Assembly (NCBI RefSeq): GCF_022771645.1
Contig: NZ_JALFCU010000031.1
Span: forward strand, 11,117-75,116
Direction: 5' to 3'
DNA length: 64,000 nt
DNA from: Selenomonas sp.
GTDB lineage: Bacteria; Bacillota; Negativicutes; Selenomonadales; Selenomonadaceae
Part shown: positions 59,573 to 64,000 of the stretch, piece by piece
How positions within the stretch are numbered: the stretch's first letter is position 1
How the letters are laid out: every line of letters starts with the position of its first letter
The notes under the pieces: generated by a model
Told to the model about the DNA's origin: nothing
Seen by the model: only the letters and a program-made list of their open reading frames with translations
Database searches by the model: none
Program-made: the position numbers and the translations under genes

Positions 59573-61435
59573 TCAATCTGTCCCATCCATGGCAGTGCCT
59601 TCGCTGCCGCCCTCCGGCACGCGGTGCGCATCCAAAGCGACATACGGGCGGCAATCCTCCGCAAGAGTCGCGTCGACTGCAGCCGTCACACGGACGCCCT
59701 GTGCCGTATATTCCTCCTGCCGCACGGCAGAGGCCGCATGCAGGCGCGAGAGCAGCGCACCGGCCGAGAACGGCAGCAACAGCTCGACGACCTGCCGCTG
59801 CCGCGCGAAACATGCGCCGATCTTTTCGAGCAGCTGTTCCGTCCCCCGGCCCGTCCGTGCCGAGACGAGCACGCCCTCGCGGTCATGCAGGAGCGAAGCG
59901 AACGCCGTCGGCGCCTCCGCCGCGTCGCCCAGCCGGTCCACCTTGTTGAAGACGAAGAGCGTCGGTTTCGCCTCGGCATGGATCTCGCGCAAGACTTCGG
60001 TGACAGAGGCGATCTGCGCCTCGGCCTCCGGGCTCGCGGCATCGACGATGTGCAGCAGGAGATCGGCCTCCTGCACTTCCTCGAGCGTCGCCTGGAACGC
60101 TGGGACGAGCGTATGCGGGAGCTTCTGGATGAAGCCGACGGTATCCGTCAAGAGGAGTTCCTGCCCGTCCGCAAGCTCGAGGTGGCGCGTGAGAGGGTCG
60201 AGCGTCGCGAACAGCTTGTCCTCAGCGAACGCATCCGCGCCCGTCAGACGATTGAGGAGCGTCGATTTGCCCGCATTCGTATAGCCGACGAGCGCGACGA
60301 GCGGCAACGTGGAATGCTTGCGACGGCGCTGGTGCAGCGCGCGGTTCTTCCGCACCTGCGCAATCTGCTGCTCGACGACATGGATGCGCGTGCGGATACG
60401 GCGGCGGTCGAGCTCGAGCTTCGACTCGCCGGGGCCGCGCGCGCCGATGCCGCCGCCGAGGCGCGACAGCACGAAGCCGAGGCCGCCGAGGCGCGGCAGG
60501 TGATAGCGGAGCTGCGCGAGCTCGACCTGCAGCTTGCCCTCGCGTGTCCGGGCACGCTGCGCGAAGATGTCGAGGATCAGCGCCGTGCGGTCGAGCACCT
60601 TGATGCCGATGGCATTCTCGAGGTTGCGCTGCTGCGACGGCGTGATCTCGTCATCGAGGATCAGCATCGTCGCGTCCGATTCCTGCGCGGCCATCGCGAT
60701 GTCATGCATTTTGCCGCGCCCAAGGAAATACGCCGCGTCCGGCGTTTCCTTCCGCTGAACGCACGTACCGACGACCTCCGCACCCGCCGTCGCCGCGAGC
60801 CGCGCGAGCTCTTCCATCGACGTGTCCGCGCGCCCGTCGCCACGGTCGAGCCCTGCGAGGATGGCCGTCTCATGCGCCTGCGCCGTCACATGGCCTTCGA
60901 CCGCCGCGAGCCGTTTGTTGATGGACAGGACGAGCGCACCGAGATGGATCTTGAGAAACTGCACCTCTGTGATCGGCCCGACGACGGAGAGTTCCGGCGC
61001 GCCATCCGCGCGCTTCGCCCCTGTGAAAAAACCGAACGTCCCGTAAACCGCGCCGGTTTCATCACGGCCGATCGCCGCCATGACATCGAACCACAGCCGC
61101 CGCAGCGACGACAGATCCGGGTCGGAAAGCGCCGTGTCACCGCTCGGATGCGTATGGATGCAGCGCACGCCCGAGAGGCGGAGCGACGTGCGGCTCTTCA
61201 CCTCTGGCAGATCGACCGTCGCCGTATCGCCGACCGACACAGCAAGCACGCGCCCCCGGCGGCTCAGGTACACGGCAATCTCGCGCCCGAGCTCCGCCGT
61301 GAGATCCAAGAGCACCTCATCAAGCTCCACGGTCGTCAGCTGCGTGCGCGGCACCTGCATCTCATAGATCGCCTCAAGTTTCTTGACAATCACGCCCTTG
61401 ACATTCGTCAAGTCGCCATGAACGATGTGTTTCAT
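59573..61435 (-). CDS. hflX: GTPase HflX with N-terminal JAMM-like domain
   Basis: HflX is a ribosome-splitting GTPase. The 620-aa protein has the HflX N-domain (about 215-390) with EIPDAAYFLG-like TPDAAYFLGRGK, the GARGPGESKLELDRRRI linker, and the G domain with GYTNAGKSTLLNRL, DTVGFIQKLPH, FNKVD and SAR. The first about 200 residues are an extra domain holding H94-T-H96-P...S104-x2-D107, which fits the JAMM metalloprotease motif HxHx7Sx2D. The ATG at 61435 follows CAGGAGA and overlaps the stop of a 20-codon ORF. Confidence 0.94.
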   Translation of the reverse strand: MKHIVHGDLTNVKGVIVKKLEAIYEMQVPRTQLTTVELDEVLLDLTAELGREIAVYLSRRGRVLAVSVGDTATVDLPEVKSRTSLRLSGVRCIHTHPSGDTALSDPDLSSLRRLWFDVMAAIGRDETGAVYGTFGFFTGAKRADGAPELSVVGPITEVQFLKIHLGALVLSINKRLAAVEGHVTAQAHETAILAGLDRGDGRADTSMEELARLAATAGAEVVGTCVQRKETPDAAYFLGRGKMHDIAMAAQESDATMLILDDEITPSQQRNLENAIGIKVLDRTALILDIFAQRARTREGKLQVELAQLRYHLPRLGGLGFVLSRLGGGIGARGPGESKLELDRRRIRTRIHVVEQQIAQVRKNRALHQRRRKHSTLPLVALVGYTNAGKSTLLNRLTGADAFAEDKLFATLDPLTRHLELADGQELLLTDTVGFIQKLPHTLVPAFQATLEEVQEADLLLHIVDAASPEAEAQIASVTEVLREIHAEAKPTLFVFNKVDRLGDAAEAPTAFASLLHDREGVLVSARTGRGTEQLLEKIGACFARQRQVVELLLPFSAGALLSRLHAASAVRQEEYTAQGVRVTAAVDATLAEDCRPYVALDAHRVPEGGSEGTAMDGTD

Positions 61436-61494
61436 ATCGTTGTCTCCTGTCGGATGGTCATCACCTTTTCCGTCATGATGTCTTGTACTTGCAT
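61432..61494 (-). CDS. Short ORF resembling the start of a CBS domain, coupled to hflX
   Basis: A 20-codon ORF starts with ATG at 61494, eight bases after a strong AGGAGG, and ends in a TGA that overlaps the hflX ATG (ATGA). Its product MQVQDIMTEKVMTIRQETTI matches the first strand-helix of CBS domain proteins (xVxDIMTxxVxTIxxxTTI). It is either the remnant of a larger CBS gene lost by deletion, kept as a translational coupler, or a short leader peptide. Confidence 0.5.
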   Translation of the reverse strand: MQVQDIMTEKVMTIRQETTI

Positions 61495-61556
61495 GATGGA
61501 TTCCTCCTACGCTCTCTTTATTATTCGCTATTTCATTTGTGCTTTCCTGCCGCGCG

Positions 61557-61577
61557 GCTGCTGCAAACTGCAACAGC
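61557..61577. repeat. Near-perfect palindrome upstream of the hflX leader ORF
   Basis: GCTGCTGCA-AAC-TGCAACAGC is an inverted repeat with one mismatch in 9 bp, about 60 bp upstream of the leader ORF start. It could be an operator or a hairpin; there is no T-run on the minus side, so it is not a terminator. Confidence 0.4.
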
Positions 61578-62160
61578 TTTTGATATGCTAACATTTCCTT
61601 CTTTTTTCCAGCCGTTTGCAAGCCACATCAAATTTACTCATAAGCAAACACCTTCAACCGTTCATGAGAGAATGCGTTTCTTCTTCTCCCGGCTAGCTGC
61701 CGTTCCTGGATGAAACAGCTGGTCGAGTGATTTTGCCGCGTCGATGATGCTCCACAGGAAGCGCCACCATGCGACGCCTGAATAGCGCTCCCGAAAGCCC
61801 GGCGCTGGATAATCGCCCAGATATTTCTGGCTGCAGAGATGGCAGGTGTCATTGGAAAGAGCCGCAGCCATCTCGGCATCAGGCGCGGTCTCACACAGGC
61901 GTATCATCATACCCGAAACGAACTCCGTCTCGAACTGAATGACGAGCAGCTGCAAACGCTCTGCAACGGCAGCGAGCCGAGGCGCAAGGAAATCTACGTC
62001 CCTCGCAAAAAATACCACGTCTCCCTCACACAGGGCTGGACGTCAAACGAAGGCGACGTCGAGCGCCTGCTGCTCTCCATCAAACCATAATCTGTGGAGG
62101 TGTATCTCCATCTGCCGTAGCGCTATACGCTGTACGGCAAGGCATTTGTTGTTAACCTCT
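61578..62160. other. Region with no convincing gene; two antiparallel ORFs
   Basis: About 580 bp without a recognisable gene. Two overlapping open frames exist: minus 61662-62018 (118 codons, with SNDTCHLCSQKYLGDYPAP and VAWWRFLWSIIDAAKSL) and plus 61839-62090 (83 codons, ending KYHVSLTQGWTSNEGDVERL). Neither has a clear ribosome site or a family I recognise, and both have acceptable codon composition. The area is probably a decayed or foreign segment next to the pseudogene that follows. Confidence 0.4.
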
Positions 62161-62163
62161 ATA

Positions 62164-62192
62164 TTGCATATTTGATATATTAATGATAAAAT
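62164..62192 (+). promoter_or_regulatory. Promoter-like boxes upstream of the polymerase pseudogene
   Basis: On the plus strand -35 TTGCAT (62164-62169) and -10 TAAAAT (62187-62192) are 17 bp apart in an AT-rich stretch, about 43 bp before the degraded start codon of the Y-family polymerase gene. Confidence 0.5.
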
Positions 62193-62234
62193 CTGTCGTA
62201 AGAAAACGATGTGCGTATGCAGGATGTGTAACAT

Positions 62235-62938
62235 ATAGAAAATCGAAGGTATCTCATCATTGACTTGAAATCGTTTTATGCCTCGTGCGAGTGCGTCATG
62301 CGCGGGCTCAATCCGATGACGACCGACCTCGTGGTCGCGGATGCCGAACGCGGTCGCGAAACCATCTGCCTTGCGGTATCGCCGTCGCTCAAGGCGAAAG
62401 GCGTGCGCAATCGCTGTCGCGTCTTCGAGATTCCGTCGCGCTTCCGCTACATCATGGCGACGCCTCGGATGCAGCTGTATCTGAACTACGCCGCTGAACT
62501 TTACAGCATCTATCTTGACTATTTCTGCAAGGACGACATCTTCGTCTATTCTGTAGACGAAGCATTCAATGTGCATCGTCTACAGTTCGCGGCCGGATTT
62601 CTTCCTGCCGCCTGCCTCCGGCACCGTTCGCCTCGACACGACGACGAACGCGAGCTCCGTCATCACGGACGCGCTCAAAACGCTCTACACCCGCATCGTA
62701 CTGACCGGCCATCCCATCCGCCGCATCCTGCTCTGTGCGAATCATATCGAGCCGGAAGCACGGCAAGAGCTCTCGCTTTTCGCGCCGCCGCAAGCAGAGA
62801 CGCGGGAACGAGCGCGTCAGCAGACGATTCTTTCTCTCCACCGGCGATTCGGAAAAAAACTCGCTCCTCCGCGCGACCGACCTCCTTGCCGCCGCCACGC
62901 GGCGCGAACGCAACAAACAGATTGGAGGGCACAAAGCC
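62235..62938 (+). pseudogene. Decayed Y-family DNA polymerase (UmuC/DinB-like)
   Basis: The N-terminal part reads RRYLIIDLKSFYASCECVMRG, TTDLVVADAERGRETICLAV and YSVDEAF, the polymerase Y palm with its catalytic Asp residues. The expected ATG is an ATA (62235-62237) and a short stretch is missing before MATPRMQLYLNY. After SVDEAF at about 62565 the sequence jumps, in a different frame, to the C-terminal part (FFLPPASGTVRLDTTTNA; IEPEARQELSLF), so most of the palm, thumb and little finger is deleted. A second frame change precedes RRERNKQIGGHKA. A 281-codon frame from 62265 stays open through all this but is nonsense after residue 100. The gene is clearly non-functional. Confidence 0.85.
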
Positions 62939-62939
62939 T

Positions 62940-63110
62940 ATGGCTATCAAGAGACCGTGGAACCGCACAAAAATCTTCCAGCCCTTCGATGCCCTGCCAG
63001 GGCTACGAGAGCTCCTGCGTCAAAAAGAACGCGAGCATGAAACGCAATTCGACAAACACGGAAACGAAACCTCAGCCACAGATAATGTCCTTTCCCAAAC
63101 AGAAAACTGA
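62940..63110 (+). CDS. Small YolD-like protein
   Basis: The 56-aa protein starts at an ATG with GGAGGG ten bases upstream, immediately after the end of the polymerase pseudogene. RTKIFQPFDALPGLRELLRQKE recalls the F-x-PF-x-AL-x-G motif of YolD-like proteins, which are often encoded beside Y-family polymerases in Firmicutes and their plasmids. It seems intact, although it depends on a dead upstream partner. Confidence 0.6.
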   Translation: MAIKRPWNRTKIFQPFDALPGLRELLRQKEREHETQFDKHGNETSATDNVLSQTEN

Positions 63111-63329
63111 AACAGTATCTCTGCTGGGAGATAAGCAGCAAAATCCCATGCGCGGATACTCATCGATTGCATTCGAAAAATCATGGTCGACAGCAGGGAG
63201 CGCGACCCGCTTGATATTGCGCCCGTAAATACTGCCGCCGCTTCCGGTTTTCACGATTAGGAGACCATCCGTTCCTTCCATCAAGCCGAACGTGACGCCA
63301 TGAAAAGATAAAAAGGCATCATAGTCCAT
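63072..63329 (-). pseudogene. Possible fragment of an alpha/beta-hydrolase-like gene
   Basis: An 85-codon frame starts with ATG at 63329 after AGGGAGAG. Its first 36 residues (VTFGLMEGTDGLLIVKTGSGGSIYG) look like the start of a small hydrolase family with a GSGGSIYG turn, and the rest does not continue the pattern, so it may be a truncated remnant. A TTGAAA-17-TATGAG promoter-like pair lies upstream. It overlaps the YolD-like gene by 39 bp on the other strand. Confidence 0.35.
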
Positions 63330-63750
63330 CCATATTCTCTCCCTATATAAACTTCCATTTACTCGCTCATACTCCGTTTTTCGCAGTTTTTCAAAAGAAC
63401 AAGATTGCCTCATGCGGGAATTCCTCGGCATCTTGTGCCGGAAGCCGCAGGCCGAAGCGCTTTGCGCGTACAGCAAACAGAACGTCGTTCCCAAAATTTT
63501 TGAAAAGGCCTTCTGTGTGCCCGCTTCGCCTGCGGTGGCATAACCTCCCATGTCTAGCTGGATCGCGTCCGCGTCCTGAATTCCTTCGTCCTGCCTCCCC
63601 GCATACGGGTGTCCGTGTGCTCCTGTACCGAGTCATGCTCTATTGGAAATGTCCTGGACTACCGGCTCTTGTTCTATGAAGTTGTGCTCTGCCCATGCCG
63701 GCACCTGTGCGGTGGACGTTTCTCCTTCATGGGCTCGGTGTATGAGTCTC
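63330..63750. other. No gene recognised; flank of an IS110 element
   Basis: About 420 bp between the hydrolase-like fragment and the transposase stop codon. It is probably in part the non-coding end of the IS110 element. No terminal inverted repeat was identified, which is expected because most IS110 elements lack them. Confidence 0.45.
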
Positions 63751-64000
63751 TTATGCTGCCAATGGCGGCCGGTGGATGTCTCCCGGCATCTTCCTGCTGT
63801 CAAAGGCTGTGCCCTTCGTCAGCAAGGCGTAGAAGATGCGCACCAGCTTGCAGCAGATGGCGATGACGGACTGCTTCTTCTTCAGCGGGTTCTGCTGCCT
63901 CGTCGTGTAATACACGTGCAGGCTGCGGAACGCGTCGTTCGTCGCCAAGAGCGGCATCGCGCCCGCAAAGAGCAGCCTCCGCAGGCGGGCGCGTCCGCGT
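63751..64000 (-). mobile_element. IS110-family transposase, C-terminal part (continues beyond the window)
   Basis: The last 82 codons of a minus-strand transposase gene are visible, with the sequence LLFAGAMPLLATND followed by YYTTRQQNPLKKKQSVIAIC and LVRIFYALLTKG. This is the conserved end of the Transposase_20 domain of IS110-family (DEDD) transposases. The TAA stop is at 63751-63753. The start and the N-terminal DEDD domain lie to the right of position 64000. Confidence 0.88.

Noticed and set aside
62265..63110. A 281-aa plus-strand protein
   Set aside because: Only its first about 100 residues match a Y-family polymerase; the remainder is out of frame with the polymerase C-terminal sequence, which appears in the other two frames. 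The last 56 codons are a separate small gene with its own ribosome site.
61500..64000. SOS (LexA/DinR) operator near the polymerase remnant, and also before recN
   Set aside because: No CGAAC-N4-GTTCG-like box was found in either upstream region by eye.

Overview
The window is 64 kb of a GC-rich (roughly 60% by eye), densely packed bacterial chromosome. Almost every gene lies on the minus strand, so operons are read from high to low coordinates. The gene content points to a Negativicutes (Selenomonadales/Selenomonadaceae-like) member of the Firmicutes. It has Firmicutes-type blocks (asp23-amaP-DUF2273-nusB; ireB-ruvX-DUF1292-mltG-trmR-trhP; scpA-scpB; argR-recN) alongside type IV pilus genes and paired siroheme decarboxylase genes. 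Species assignment is inference; no rRNA or tRNA gene was seen.

Layout. 1-3214: riboflavin operon ribD-ribE-ribBA behind a promoter, an FMN riboswitch and an intrinsic terminator (ribBA runs off the left edge). 3238-16734: a long co-directional block reading efp, (terminator), asp23, amaP, DUF2273, nusB, (terminator-like hairpin), xseA, xseB, ispA, dxs, tlyA, nadK, argR, recN, a NUDIX gene, an M50 protease gene, scpA, scpB. 16857-23022: an aminopeptidase P-like gene, then ireB-ruvX-DUF1292, a hairpin, and mltG-trmR-trhP-acyP-aroQ. 23163-31233: dapB-asd, and aminotransferase-orphan(526 aa)-M20 amidohydrolase-recG. 31354-36357: ahbA-ahbB, engB, and tig-clpP-clpX. 36455-44583: psd-pssA-GT2-queD-queE-trmL-murB-MBL lipoprotein-DUF3006-amidase-GerMN lipoprotein. 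44639-48243: aroC-aroK-aroB-wecG. 48302-56324: a type IV pilus/type II secretion-like operon pilB-pilT-pilC-pseudopilin-pilD-four prepilin-like proteins-pilM/N-like-pilO. 56426-59563: TPP-riboswitch-controlled thiS-thiG-thiH-tenI/thiE. 59573-61494: hflX with an N-terminal JAMM-like domain, translationally coupled to a 20-codon ORF resembling the start of a CBS domain.

61.6-64.0 kb differs from the rest. It is gene-poor and partly AT-rich, with a decayed plus-strand Y-family DNA polymerase gene, a surviving small YolD-like ORF, a minus-strand gene fragment and the C-terminal end of an IS110-family transposase. This looks like the edge of a mobile or decaying accessory segment.

The most unusual points are a dispersed repeat apparently inserted in frame into ribE just before its C-terminal segment; a JAMM metal-site motif at the front of HflX with a CBS-like leader ORF; a perfect palindrome at the expected start site of the siroheme decarboxylase operon; an unrecognised acidic 526-aa protein between an aminotransferase and an amidohydrolase; and terminator-like hairpins directly before xseA and mltG with little room for a new promoter.
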